A DNA stretch of 64,000 nt from Eutrigla gurnardus. Taxonomy: Eukaryota; Chordata; Actinopteri; Perciformes; Triglidae. Position numbers and translations under genes: made by a program. Shown one piece after another: positions 1 to 12,065 of the stretch (positions are counted from its first letter, which is position 1; each line of letters opens with the position of its first letter). The notes beneath the pieces were generated by a model. The model did not search any database. It was not told the origin of the DNA and worked only from the letters and a program-made list of their open reading frames with translations. The stretch is taken from NCBI GenBank assembly GCA_963514095.1, contig OY741275.1, positions 27,396,054-27,460,053 on the forward strand, written 5' to 3'.

Positions 1-229
1 ACTTTACATGTAATCTTGTCGCGCGATGAAGTTTCATCGCGTTTGGTGGGTACGCCCTGTTAAAGGTAACTTAAAGGTACAGTTATAACTGGATCATGTC
101 CAAACCAGATAAATGAACTAATATTAATTAGTTTAATAACCCTAATGACGTCATACATGATAACTAATGTTAGCATCTCCGGGTGCTAACGTGTTAGCTG
201 TTACTAGCCGTAGCCAATAACAACCAGTT

Positions 230-730
230 CAGGAGGAATGTGACCGTTAGCTTCCACAGGAAACAGCGACCGCCTACGTTCACGGACGGAGTTTACTTCA
301 TCCAACTAACGGATAACTTTATATCCGTCGGCGTCTCGTTCTGACGCGTTGCTAACGGTAACGTCCCGGTAACGGCCCGGTAAAGTTGAAGAAGAGGAAA
401 CGAGGAGAGGAACTCTCTTTTCGAGCCTCTTCGAAGCGACTCGGTGCCGATGAGGCGGAGGACGACCTGTGTTCCTCCGCCGTTTCACGCGTATAAATAC
501 ATATAAATAGTCCGACGTCCGTTCACGTGTGGAGAGAAACTCACCGTGAGGAGGGAATTCGTTACTTGCGGGATCGTAACGCTCCTCGCGCCAGCCGCTC
601 GCGCTCCGTTGCTCCGCTGCTGGCGTCACTCTGTCAACGGGGCTCCGGCTGCGTTCACGGTCGCCTCGGAAACGGCGGCTTCTAGCGGAAAGGAAACGTA
701 AACAATGGTAATCACGGTCAAACATAGAGC
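230..730. promoter_or_regulatory. CpG-rich block, possible promoter of a leftward gene
   Basis: The block is rich in CG dinucleotides compared with the AT-rich DNA on either side. A minus-strand reading frame (725 to 306) is open and arginine-rich, but it matches no family I recognise and its composition is what a GC-rich stretch gives by chance. It could be the 5' end of a gene transcribed leftward out of the window, or a decayed repeat. No splice donor or conserved protein motif supports either reading firmly. Confidence 0.3.
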
Positions 731-2340
731 AAAGACACCCATATACATTCTAAAGCAGTGCATCATACAGACCAGCCTACATACAACTACTGTTTTTAAA
801 TAGTTGTCATGTTTTTATAATGATCGATGCAATGTGTTGTTGGTTTATTAACTTATGAATATGCAGTTGTGCTAAAATCACATTCATTATATAATATTGA
901 TTTGAGTAATTAAGGAAGCCAAGCGGAAATTCAAAATCAACATATTTTGGGGAAGTAAATGTACAATGATTTTTTGTTTTTATTACACTTACTTTTTACT
1001 TTACTGTCTAATTAATTAATATACTGTATGTGTGCAAGTCACAGTAGAGCCTGGCTGGCTATGCCACTCTAAATTATCAACTGTTTAATTTGAAGCTGAT
1101 TGGAAAAAAGAAACAAAAGAAACAAGGAAAAAATAACAAAGATATATTTAACTTGACTTCAGAAGGCTATTTAAGTTATTGTGTGAACCCAATTTGATAA
1201 ACTTCTGCAGCTACTCCCAAAACAATGTGTGTGTTCACTTCAAAGGGCTATTATATTGCAGGAATTCCAGGAATTTCAGAGTCAACACAGCTTGTGTTTG
1301 TGTTAAAGGCCCTTATCACTCACACAGGTGTTTGCTAATCCGACCTCTCCTCCGATGAAGCACCAAAAAAATGTACCACGTTGTGAATTCTAATGGTTAA
1401 GATGTTAATATGTCAATAAGGTAGATTTTAATGTAGTAAAACCTACACAAGATGAAGACAATGTTCACTATACTATTTTATATAGTTTGAGGTGACAGAT
1501 CTGAGGTCAGCCCTGCAGTGGAGAGGTGACAGTCATGTCAGGAACATCTGATCACGGGTCACATGACGCCCTGTGCTGGTCAGGGACTTTGGACGCCTGT
1601 AAGAAATGTGATGAGTTTATGGTTGCACAGTAATATGTTTGAGACCTTGTACTGGGACGACGTGGCCTGTCAAGCTTTTTACGTTTTTACTGCACTATTA
1701 CGTGAGAACACCAAAATCTTTATGTTCCGGTATTCAGAGGGGCACAAGGTTCATAGTCTGTTGGACAATTAAAATATTCTCCTATATTTAAAAGAAAGAA
1801 AAGAAAATCCTCATATTGTCCTCAACAGCACTTAAAAACATACAACATACATTCTAGATATCAGTGTTTCTCATTTGCTTCGGCTCAGTTCTGGAATTAT
1901 TTTCAGTTTGATTCAAGTTTCTCATTCAGCAAATTGCAAAAGCAGCACAAATACAATTTTCTACAATTTCCCCAGTAATAACTTTCATATAAATCTGTCT
2001 CACTCTTCCAACTTCCTCCTTCATCGTTTGAGCATCACGTGCAAAATGATGCGTTCACTTGTCCAACTGTCAGAGGTATAAACACACTTAAGATGTTAAC
2101 GTGTTACTGAACTCCTGCAGGTCCTTCATTGTTGCAGGAATTCTCATTTGTGGTTTTTCATGAATTGCTGCTAATTTGTGGCAGTTTTATGACTTTAGGT
2201 TTCAGTAACACGTAACAGATTGCTATCCTACAATATCACGTACTCGTAACTGCTCTCGTTACATCACCAGAGACACATTTTCATACCAAACATATTCAGA
2301 CCTGTTGCTACAGACAGGTCTGAATACGCCCCAAAGCTAG
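731..2340. other. Intergenic, AT-rich, no gene seen
   Basis: Short open frames here (for example 1563-1772 and 1875-2081, plus strand) have no recognisable domain and no convincing splice context. I see no tRNA-like cloverleaf or other RNA gene. Confidence 0.5.
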
Positions 2341-2507
2341 TTCTCTCTAGTACTTTGTTCCAATTGAGGGAGAAATATTTATACACGTTTGATTTGTGAT
2401 CAGACTAATCAGGACGAGAGTAAAGAAAAACACCCTAGACATTACACGCTTGCAAACGTCGACTTTTGTGACACATTTCCAGGAAACTTCCAGGAAACAT
2501 TTCCTGG

Positions 2508-2785
2508 GTTGACTGAAAAAAGTCCTCAACATCTGGGCAAGTTGACTGAAAAAAGTCCTCAACATCTGGGCAAGTTGACTGAAAAAAGTCCTCAACATCT
2601 GGGCAAGTTGACTGAAAAAAGTCCTCAACATCTGGGCAAGTTGACTGAAAAAAGTACTCAACATCTGGGCAAGTTGACTGAAAAAAGTCCTCAACATCTG
2701 GGCAAGTTGACTGAAAAAAGTACTCAACATCTGGGCAAGTTGACTGAAAAAAGTCCTCAACATCTGGGCAAGTTGACTGAAAAAA
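2508..2785. repeat. 33-bp minisatellite, about 9 copies
   Basis: The unit begins TTGACTGAAAAAAGTCCTCA and is 33 bp long. It occurs nine times, near 2508, 2541, 2574, 2607, 2640, 2673, 2706, 2739 and 2772. The main variation is AAAGTCC versus AAAGTAC. Because 33 is a multiple of three, an 11-residue periodic frame is open on both strands. No flanking gene structure suggests that it is translated. Confidence 0.9.
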
Positions 2786-2892
2786 GCAAACTGCTTCTGA
2801 AACTGAAAGAATGAAATACTTTGAGGTGAGTTTCTATCTTTTACAGTCGAGTTGGGATGTTTCATAAAAAAGTGAACGAGAACAAGTAATAT

Positions 2893-2898
2893 GTTTAT
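2893..2898 (-). other. Candidate polyadenylation signal for the slc10a2-like gene
   Basis: TTTATT on the plus strand reads AATAAA on the minus strand, about 1 kb downstream of the slc10a2 stop codon. No coding sequence lies in between, which fits a 3' UTR of about 1 kb. A shorter UTR is possible. Confidence 0.35.
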
Positions 2899-3899
2899 TG
2901 GGTTGAATACTCAAACTCATGTTCACATCCAAACATGAATTATTACAATAACACAGAAACACATCAGGAAACAACTTAAATGGAATTATGCATGTTTCAT
3001 ATTTTAAAATACAGAGGACTAATAAATTAGCTGGGAACATCTTTCATAAATAGATAAAACCACAAGAGTACACATTTCACCATCAGAAGAACCAGCTGAA
3101 CCAGAACGGAGGTCCTGGAGGACGAAGAGGAACTGAGAGAATCAGCTGGTCTGTAGTCCCACCGAGTTCCCCTCATGCATCACATACCATCAGCTGTTTC
3201 ATACATGAAAGCATTATTATTATTATTCGTATCATTATTATAACTATTGTCCTCTTCATCTGACACAACTCTGTGTCATCAGATTAACGACAACAGTCTT
3301 TGTATTTATCTTCTAGTTTGTTGTTTGTCAAAGACTGAAGTCCAGGTCCAAAGAGAGAAACTCTGCAGACATTAAGTGGTGATGTCACCAAGAGAGTCAT
3401 TAGCATAATATCCGTCCAGCTGCTAGTTAGCCCCGCCCCCAAACAGAGCTGAGAAAACTTCATCTGGACTTCTAGAGGAAGAGGAGGCAGAGATTCTCCT
3501 TATCACTGTTCCTCAGCAGAACATCTGCCGGTATCTGGTTCTGGTGAGGGGGCGGGGCATGTCTGATATCAACCAATCACGGCAGAGTGGTCTTTTTGGG
3601 AGGGAGGGTCAGGAGGTCAAACAGAGTGTGTCATAGAGAGGAGAGCTGCTGCAGCACAGCCTGATGGGTAAATAAAATAAAGCATGTAAACGTATTCTAG
3701 TGGGAACCTGAAATACGAGGAGGAACCAGAAAAGAAGAGAACAGATCTTTAAGTCTTTAAGGGAAAGGACAAGCTCGTAACTGAGCAGCTGGTCCAACGA
3801 GACCCTGTCCTGCAGTGCACAACTCCGGCCAGCAGAGTGCAGTGGTGAGTTGTATGTCTTCAGTGATGTTTCACACATTAAAGTCTGAAGTCTGTGACC
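2899..3899 (-). other. Probable slc10a2 3' UTR or intergenic DNA
   Basis: No coding potential is recognised between the slc10a2 stop codon at 3900-3902 and the candidate polyadenylation signal near 2895. The stretch holds a short ATT-rich tract near 3220-3235. It is assigned as UTR only by position. Confidence 0.35.
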
Positions 3900-4490
3900 T
3901 CACAGCTGAGCAATGTTCTTCAGCTCCCGACTCTTCTCCTCGCCGTTACCACTGTCATCGAACTCAAAGGCCCCGTTGTCCTCAGCATGGTCCTTCTCCT
4001 TCTTCTTCTGTGGTTCGTCACCGTCCTCCAGCGTCGGAGCTTCACTGTCGGCATCGGCCGATCCACCACCGCCACCGCCACACAACTTTACAAACGCCTG
4101 GTAGGCTGATGAGAGAGAACACATGGATCAGCAATAATAATAATAATAATAATAATCAGCCGTTTCTCTGGTTTTTCTCTTAGTTTTTGAAAACTAGAAA
4201 CAAATCCGTAAAGTGATGTTAATACAACGATTGAAGGTAAACCACCCGTAAACCATCGATACATTTAATGCAGATGTTTCTGTGTCGCTCAGAGCAACAG
4301 ACGCATTAAAGCCAGTTACGTTGTCTAATAATGAGTATAAGAAGCAAGAAAGTCAGAAAAACCCAGGACTTTCACCCAGGAGACCTTTGTTATACCTAGT
4401 GTAAGACCAAAAGGAAACGGAACGCCCTTTTGGTTTTTCTTTTGTTTGTTGGTCCCTCCTGTTTGTAAATGTTCGACACAAATGAAGTTA

Positions 4491-4559
<69 letters not shown>

Positions 4560-7370
4560 TCACCTCCCACAGATATGACCGCCACCACCAGCTGGAAGAT
4601 GCTGTAGATGAGGGGGAAGGCGAACATGACCTCCAGCTCTTTGGGGCTGAAGGACAGCTGGACGATGGTGCTGCACAGCTGGGAGTTCTGGAAGCCCGTC
4701 TCCAAGGCGATGGTTCGGCATCTGGACGCCAGCCAATCAGAACGGAGTTCTTTAAATCAAGCAACGAAGACAGAGACTTTACAAGAGAGTAGCGGACCTA
4801 CCTGTGCCAGGGCTGGCCTGCAATGCGGGCCAAGAGGAAGCCCAGACCGAAGCCGACGAAGGGGTAGATGGTTCCAATAATCCAGAGGGAGGGGGCGATG
4901 TCCCAGGAGGACTGGTAGAGGATCCCCCCGACCACGGCGATGATGAGGATGAGACCGAAGCCTGCGATGGACCCGATCTGTGCACAGAAACCAGGTTTGT
5001 CAACGCCACCACAAAGCCTCGGATCAGATCAGAATAAATATTCAGATGTCATTCGTTGCAGAAAAGGTTTCCATGGATACCTTGAGGATCTTCTTGGCCT
5101 TGTGAGGCCACCGTCGTTTGACGTACATCCCCAGAGCGATCGGGACCAGAAGGGACACGAGGGTGATTCCTGGGGAAACACAGCTTTATTGGAGAACTGC
5201 AGTCATGTGACCTACATACAAACAGCACTGAGTCGAGGGATGATGCTGCACACCAACACTCAGCACTTCAATAAAGTACATGATACTCCAAATATCAAAC
5301 ACGTCATCATCATACAAATGACATCAGCTACCATCAAAAACAAATTGTTTTAATTCTGTTAGAAAAAAATAGTTTGATCTCATCCTCTTGATCCAGACCG
5401 TTGTCTTTGGAGTTAAAATGTATTTACAATTTGTTTTATTTAATCCCCCAAGAAGAGGAGGTAATTTAAAGTTGTTTCATTTGTGATGATGAACATGACG
5501 TGTATTAGTAGTATTTTTCCTCTGCGGTACTGAAGTGTTGAGCGTCCCTGCTCTGTGATAACAGTGTATAACAGTGTTTAATCCCAATATAAGTGGTCTC
5601 CTACCAATGCTGTCGTATGGGATCTGGATGGTGCTGGTTGAAGTCCAGGCCGAGGTGTAGATGAGCAGACAGAGAGGCATCATCCCCAAGGCCAAGATGG
5701 AGGAACAGGCCGTCATACTGATGCTGAGGACAGAGAACAAACAAGCTGCTTCACCAGGAAGGATTCAACCCTCCCATTGGACCTGGTGTCCCTCTACGGG
5801 GGTTTCTCACCGGCTCCACTGAGGTCTTTAGACTGAATCCTTCATGTTATTCCGTCACTGACCCATAGTGGGTGTAGGAGGCCCTGATGGCCGTCTGTGT
5901 TTTCTAATTATCAAATGTAAAAATAGTTTTTTTGTTCATAAATATAATCGTTAAGACAATAACATGTTTCATGGCAGTTCGTAGGTTTTTTTTGTCTAAA
6001 GCTAACGTGGGTTTTTTTGTCTAAAGCTAACGTGTGTTTTATGTCTAAAGCTAACGTAGGTTTTTTTTGTCTAAAGCTAACGTGGGTTTTTTTTTTTGTC
6101 TGAAGCTAACGTGGATTTTTTTTTTGTCTAAAGCTAACGTGTGTTTTTTTGTCTTAAGCTAACGTGTGTTTTTTATGTCTAAAGCTAACGTGTTTTTTTG
6201 TCTTAAGCTAACATGTTTTTTTTGTCTAAAGCTAACATTGGTCTCATGATCTTGGGTTTTGTTAGTTTGCTTTTTGTTTTGTAGTTTGTGGCGTCTGTTT
6301 TATTTTGTAGTCCTTCTGTCTTGTGTTGTCTTGCTTTACTTCCTGTTCAGTTCCCCTCCTTTTTTTCTGTCCCAGCTGTTTCCGATAATCTCGTCAGCCT
6401 CGTCTCGTCTCCCATCAGCCCTGGTGTATTTAGTGTTTCCTCTATCATTGCTTGTCTGTTGATGTCGGCTCACCACCACTCTGTCCTCCCAGTCCTCCCA
6501 GTCTGTCCCCCGGGATGTTTCTGGATCCTTCATTCACCAGTTGTAAATTTTGTTTTTCTGTTGGATTATTCTAGTTCCTTTTTTGAACACCATTTTTTGT
6601 CCTCTCAGCCTCCTTAAGTTTGGATGGTGTTTTGCTAGATTCTCTTATTTAAATAAACTTTTTTCCCTACAATCTTTTCTTTAAAAGATACAAAAACTGT
6701 GTTCATGTCCACAAATCTGTAGATTTCAATTTCCTGACTAATTCACTAACTGCCATGAGACTGAGTTGGGGGGGGGAAGCCGCCCAGAAGTATTCCTATC
6801 AACCTGAGATCAAGCAGCAGTATTACTGTGTTCTGCTGGAAACCAGAAGGATCCCTTTAGATCAAGCAGCAGATTCTCTTGCCGGACTGTTAGCCCAGTA
6901 ACAAGACCAGATCCAGTGAGTCCGGCAGACGGGTCTTTATTACTAAGGGGGTCCGACCCGTGGGCCCAGCTGTTGTCTTACCTCAGGTCCATGTCTCCGT
7001 CCAGCCAGTAGCAGATGATGTTGGAGCCGGAGCCTCCGGGGCAGCAGCCCATGATGATGATGACCACGGCCTGCACCGGCAGCACGCCGAAGGCCATCGA
7101 CAAGGCGAACGCCGTGAAGGGCATGATGCCAAACTGGCAGAGGAAGCCGATGACAATGCCCCAGGGTCTCCTGATGTGGCCCCACAGCTTCTTGGCATCC
7201 ACGGTGCAGCCCATGGAGAACATGACCATGGCGAGCATCACGGTGAGCACGATGCTTAGGGCCAGGCTCAGCTTGTCGTTGAAGTTACTGGGAGGAACCA
7301 GGCAGTCTGTGCCTGAACACACCGCGGCGAGCGGGTCGCAGCCGGCGGGCATCACAGCGGTCGCATTCAT
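3900..7370 (-). CDS. slc10a2: Ileal-type sodium/bile-acid cotransporter, complete, 6 exons
   Basis: Minus-strand coding exons are 7370-6982, 5723-5605, 5169-5081, 4977-4802, 4721-4564 and 4105-3900, all with GT-AG introns. They join in frame to 378 codons plus stop. The product is a polytopic membrane carrier that couples Na+ to bile-acid uptake at the apical membrane. Exon 1 starts at an ATG followed by an extracellular N-terminus with a VCSG/VPPSNFN-like segment, then hydrophobic helices with FSMGCTV, GFLCQFGIMP and GCCPGGSGSNI. Exon 2 carries ALGMMPLCLLIYT and exon 5 carries ETGFQNSQLCSTIVQLSF, the conserved SLC10 core. These fit the ileal type (SLC10A2) better than the hepatic paralogue SLC10A1. 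The mammalian protein is near 350 residues; the extra length lies in the hydrophilic C-terminal tail, which has a six-glycine run and charged stretches. Intron 5 begins with a (CA)n tract directly after the donor. Confidence 0.93.
4128..4156. repeat. (AAT)n microsatellite
   Basis: An uninterrupted AAT trinucleotide run lies in slc10a2 intron 5, about 25 bp upstream (in transcript sense) of the last coding exon. Confidence 0.9.
4493..4558. repeat. (TG)n microsatellite next to a slc10a2 splice donor
   Basis: About 65 bp of TG dinucleotide, read as CA on the slc10a2 sense strand. It starts about 5 bases after the exon 5 donor (GTGAG then (AC)n). Confidence 0.95.
5990..6240. repeat. Degenerate minisatellite in slc10a2 intron 1
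   Basis: About nine copies of GTCTAAAGCTAACGT alternate with T runs of varying length, so unit size varies around 24-31 bp. The array is intronic (between exons 1 and 2) and non-coding. Confidence 0.85.
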
Positions 7371-7599
7371 CGTGGACAGAGATGATCAGTGGCCGCCAAA
7401 TAAAAGAGGACTGGATGAGAGCTTGTGATTGTTAGATTCCACGAGAGGACGCCGGTTCTTCCTCCCAGTATCCACGACGATGAGGGTGGTGACAGTGACA
7501 GGAAGCCGTCCGGCTGGCGTCCCTTTATGCCGTCCTGCTGCCGTTGAGTACCACTGGGAGGGAAAACCAAAAAATAAAAAATTAACCAATACTTAATGT

Positions 7600-8400
7600 T
7601 TTTATGGGGTCACTGTTCAGAAACACATGCATATAAAAAGAGAATCATTCTGAAATGTGAAATGTCATTGCACCATGGCTCCAACCTTTACTGCCCTTTG
7701 GCCTCTTAAAACTTTTATTGGGCGGCGTTGGTGTGCAGCATCATCACCTCGCCATGTCGGCAGGGAGGATGCTTCTCAAAGACGGAGCTCGCCCTCAAGC
7801 AGCTGATCTCTGCTCCGTGGAAGTCGCCCACCTGGTCTCTCTCTTTACTTATCACTAAGTTAGTAAGTAAAATAAACATTTCTAAACCTTCATGAGATTG
7901 CTATAGAAAATAACTGAATACATAGAAAGGTCAAAGGTCAATCCTATTCTGGTATTTGGTGAAAACAAATTTTTAATAAATCACAATTCATACTGAAAAC
8001 AAATTTAGCAAGTCCAAACTTCACTTCAATCCGGTGTTTGTGGTAATATTTGCTGTTAACGTGATGAGTTTTGTACTAGCGATGCGGACCAACGTGGCCT
8101 CACAGCTGCAAGCTGCTTATGCAATCACTCAGTTTATATTTACCTTTTTAAGTGTCAAAAAATCTTAGATCTTTAAATGTGATATCTACCATGATTCAAT
8201 GTTGTAAAGCAATAAGACATAAAAAAAAGAAGATCTAAGTGGGAGTGACAGTGTTTTATAGGCCCTTTACGTCAACATGGTGCACATGCTGGGTGTGATT
8301 ATAAAACCCGTCATAATGATCTTCAGTATAAACCACCGGTGCCTTTTTAAAGTACTGATGAACAACTGTTCTCTACTCTGGTTCTCCGGGTTCTTCTTAC
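7600..8400. other. Intergenic, upstream of slc10a2, no gene seen
   Basis: This is the 5' side of slc10a2. No reading frame with a recognisable domain is present. An A/T-rich stretch near 7570-7592 contains a minus-strand GGTTAAT, which resembles half of an HNF1 site. HNF1 control is known for mammalian SLC10A2, but one half-site is weak evidence. Confidence 0.35.
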
Positions 8401-8412
8401 CTTCAGGGTCCC

Positions 8413-8488
8413 ACCCGACTGCAGGGTCTGAATGCAGGGTCCGATTGCAGGGTCCGACTGCAGGGTCCGATTGTAGGGTCCGACTGGG
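8413..8488. repeat. 13-bp tandem repeat
   Basis: Five to six copies of CAGGGTCCGACTG-type units with small variation (for example CAGGGTCCGATTG). The array lies in intergenic DNA. Confidence 0.85.
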
Positions 8489-9007
8489 AGACGTAATGCT
8501 TAACTGTCCAGTTATAGGACAACCAGCCTCATACAGGATGCTGCTACTCAACTAAATATATGCAGCTGCATATTAACAACGATGGGGCGTCTGCATGCTG
8601 AACACTGGGAACACTGGGAACACTGGGAGGCTCATTGGACACATTTTCAGACTTGTATGCAATAAAGTCAACACAATAAAGCAATAGTGTGATTTTATTT
8701 TTAATTATTTTACTGCAGTCCAACTTTAGACTGTCATGTCCAGAAGCTTTTATGACTCCTAAAATGCGTTTGTTGAGACTCGAGACAAGGTTTGGTTGGA
8801 AGAGGACGTAGAAAGCTGTAGTTTGTGATTCTATCGGGGAAAACAGCGTTTGTAGTGAGCGATGAGGGTCAGATAACTGTTTGGTCCTGACTGAATTGTT
8901 CCCTGAACTCCTCATGTGATGTTTAACGGGTCGTTTTACAGGTCCAGAAAGGCTCAGTGTCGTAGTTTTATATTTGTATCTTAACTAAATACATCTCTGG
9001 TCTCACA

Positions 9008-9232
9008 CGACGTACGTCACCAACACGACCGTTAGCTCGTCTTTCTAGCTAGCTAGCTAACTTAGCTAGGTACGTCGCCAACACAGTCGTTAGCTTGTCT
9101 TGCTAGCTAGCTAGCTAACTTAGCTAGGCACGTCGCCAACACAGTCGTAAGCTTGTCTTGCTAGCTAGCTAGCTAACTTAGCTAGGTGCGTCGCCAACAC
9201 AGTTGTTAGCTTGTCTTGCTAGCCAGCTATTC
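9008..9232. repeat. 58-bp tandem repeat rich in CTAG
   Basis: Nearly four copies of a 58-bp unit containing ACGTCGCCAACACAGTCGTT followed by runs of GCTAG. Each unit has a self-complementary core (GCTAGCTAGCTAGC) able to form a hairpin. Confidence 0.9.
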
Positions 9233-9959
9233 GTTGTCCGTTTCATGTCTCTTTGTGGTGATATTGAGTCTCCTCTTGATTGGTTCGTGTCTCTCTGAGG
9301 GACATGAAGCAAGTGAAGGGCCCGGACACTTTGGGCCCCTGAGCCCGGGGCCATCAGGTTCATTGATGCCTCCGTGGGTCTAAAAGCTTGGCGTGGTGAT
9401 TCACATTCCTGTCCATGACTCGTAAAGTTGGAAGGCGTGTGCAGCCCATTGTTCTGTGTAAACGCAGATGAGAGGACGACTTCGGGGACAGACTCTTATC
9501 ACGTCTTTATCTTTATCTGTCCCATCAGCTTTTATCGTCTTCTCTCCATCGGACTCGTCCTTCAGCCGGGATGCAGTAAAATTTAGTGTCTCTGCTGTCG
9601 GAGTGTCCGTGAGCGTGTGAAGGTTTGTCGGAGGTGGTCTGATAGCAGATAAAGATCTGATGGCTTCACACTGGTCCTTCCTGCTGCAGGCCGGGACCAG
9701 GAAGTGGAGACACCTTTGGGAAGCCATTCCAGTGTGTGACCTTGACCTTGACCGTGACCTTGAGTCGACTTGCTGCTATAAAACGATAAGTCTTCTGATG
9801 GCTGTTTGCAGTTTTATATTCAGAAGTATTTTATTGTTTTTGTTCGTTTTTGCTTGGTTTGTTCTTTTATGTATCTTTTCCTTTCTATAGTAATTTATAG
9901 GCTATTATTCCATCAACCTGCCCTGTAGGGACTACAGGTGGAAAATAGCAATTTTCTAA

Positions 9960-10072
9960 CTGGCATAATGCATATTCCATACATCCATTTTCTACCGCTT
10001 ATCCTGTATTTAGGGTCACGGGGGAGCTGGAGCCGATCCCAGCTGTCATTGGGCGAAGGCGGGGTGGCATAA
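9960..10072. mobile_element. Dispersed repeat fragment, probable retroelement remnant
   Basis: The segment contains CATCCATTTTCTACCGCTTA, then GGTCACGGGGGAGCTGGAGC and a GGGCGAAGGCGGGGT end. I recognise this as a very common dispersed sequence in fish genomes. I cannot assign it to a named family from sequence alone. Confidence 0.5.
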
Positions 10073-10139
10073 TGCATATTTTTATATATATTTGTCTTAT
10101 TGTGCATTGTCCCTGTCTTGAAATCAATACATTACAAAT

Positions 10140-11210
10140 GACAAAGTCTGGGGAAGACGCATCAAACAGAATGAAAAAGATAATCGTCTCTCATTAACGT
10201 CAGCTCGGTTCAAAACAACACTTTTCCTCTAAACAGTTGAGTCGCACTAAAAGGACTAATGCAGAATAATGTATTTAAAAGGAAGGATCTGGTGTTTAAT
10301 GTGTGTGTGTGTTCATGTAAAACAGTGTAAGAGCCTCATCTCGTCTCCAACATGTGTGTTTTCATTGTTTGGCCTCAGTGAGTCAGTCATCCCTATTGAG
10401 TCATCCATCCAGAACATCAGGGGTCCTGAGAGAGCTCCAGTCGGCCCATCAGACACCAAACACCTGAACAAAGGGCATCAGAATCTCTGCAGCTTTTAAC
10501 CCTCAACCTCAGAAATAAAACATCTTTCTCACACAACCTCAACACAATCATTAAAATCTAGCAATATGAAAATGTACAAAAGAACAGAAATAAATAATAT
10601 ACAAATGTTAAAATGATTTATTCATATAGTAATATTAAAGAATACATGTATCAGCTGCCTCACTCTTCCATGGTGCTCCAGTCATCTTTATTTAATGGTA
10701 CTTGGAAGCACCGAACCTCTCCAACGGGGTCCAAAGCCTCCAGAAGCTTGGCAAACATAACGTTAAATTGTTAAAACTTATGATGAAGATTTGTTGCATC
10801 AAGCTAACATGAAATTGTTTGAACTAAGAACGTATATTTGTTGCATGACGCTTATGTTAAATGTTAACTAACGATGTAGTATTATTGCCTAAGACCAATT
10901 TTGAATTGCTAAAACATTGAAAACTAACAACATAAATGTAGTCTTAGAAAATGACTACATATTTATTCCCACTATCGGTCCGGTGGTGGAGCTGTGACGT
11001 AGCCTCCTTACATCTGCAGCTTTTCATCAGTCTACAGACAGTTTAGGTTCTTTGCTGTAAAAACAAAAATAAAGTGTTTCTTTTCCAATAAACAGCCAGA
11101 AGGTGGAGTAAAGGTGTATTTATTGTCAACGCCATCACCAGAATACACAAGGAACATTCATCATTATGTGAACATGACAATAAATTAGCACAGCAACAGA
11201 ATGGAGATGA
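10140..11210. other. Intergenic, no gene seen
   Basis: AT-rich DNA without recognisable coding exons. A GATGATGATGAT tract followed by (AT)n lies at about 11203-11236. Confidence 0.45.
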
Positions 11211-11258
11211 TGATGATGATATATATATATATATATGAGGGTGTATATCAGACAGAAG

Positions 11259-11280
11259 CAGGTGCTGCCCCCTGCTGGAT
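11259..11280 (-). promoter_or_regulatory. CTCF-like motif
   Basis: The minus strand reads CCAGCAGGGGGCAGCACC, close to the established CTCF core (CCASYAGRKGGC). Occupancy cannot be judged from sequence. Confidence 0.45.
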
Positions 11281-11887
11281 GGACGGAGGGCCGTCGGTGG
11301 GAAGATCTCAGGTTACAGGAACGTTACATAGAAGAGACCAGAGATAATAAAATAAACATGAGACACGGACATGCAGATGTAGGAGACAGGCACACAGACA
11401 GGCACACAGACAGGTGTTTTCTTTGTGTTGCTGTTTGCTTTCTTTTTCTAGTTGTAGGCGAATCTCTGTGTTTTTTTCTCTTGTTATTATTTTTGTCTTA
11501 TTGTCTCTTTGTGGTCACTTTTTTAACTTCATTTTCTTTTCTTGTCTCTCTGTGGCTTTGTTTCCCTCCCTGTAGTTATTTAGTGTCTCTTTGTAGTGGG
11601 TTTATATTTCTTTGTGCTCATTTTGACTCCTCCTGGTTGCCATCCCTTTGAGATCCCTCATCGGTCCGTGCTGTTGAAGTAGTTTAGACATGCAGACACA
11701 TCGTTGTTCCTTGTGTCTGAGCATCTTCCACAGAATCAGCTGTAACTAAAGGACTGGGATGAGGGGCGTGTTCAACTTTCTTCACACAGCTTCTAAGAAT
11801 GAGAACATTTGAAGAGCACAGAGTATACATTTTCCAACTGGCCTTTGAACCCATCATCTCACAGACCTCCTGTGTGGGTTCTTCTTA

Positions 11888-11908
11888 GTCGTTGGCGCCC
11901 CCTAGTGT
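11888..11908 (-). promoter_or_regulatory. CTCF-like motif
   Basis: The minus strand reads GGACACTAGGGGGCGCCAAC, a strong match to the CTCF core. With the site near 11270 it makes two same-strand candidates about 630 bp apart, between slc10a2 and rnf17. Confidence 0.5.
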
Positions 11909-12065
11909 CCACAGAACAGAGTTCACATGAATGAGAACACATCAGAAGTCTCAAAGATGTCAGCAGGTCTCAGCTTCGCGGTTGGACACACAACAACGTC
12001 ACATCTAATGACCCACGTAGTTAAGACATTACGTTTTAAAGCCTTGAGTTCTGCATCTCGGCCGT

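Noticed and set aside
306..725. Arginine-rich minus-strand protein
   Set aside because: No family match, low-complexity basic composition and a CpG-rich context suggest non-coding DNA.
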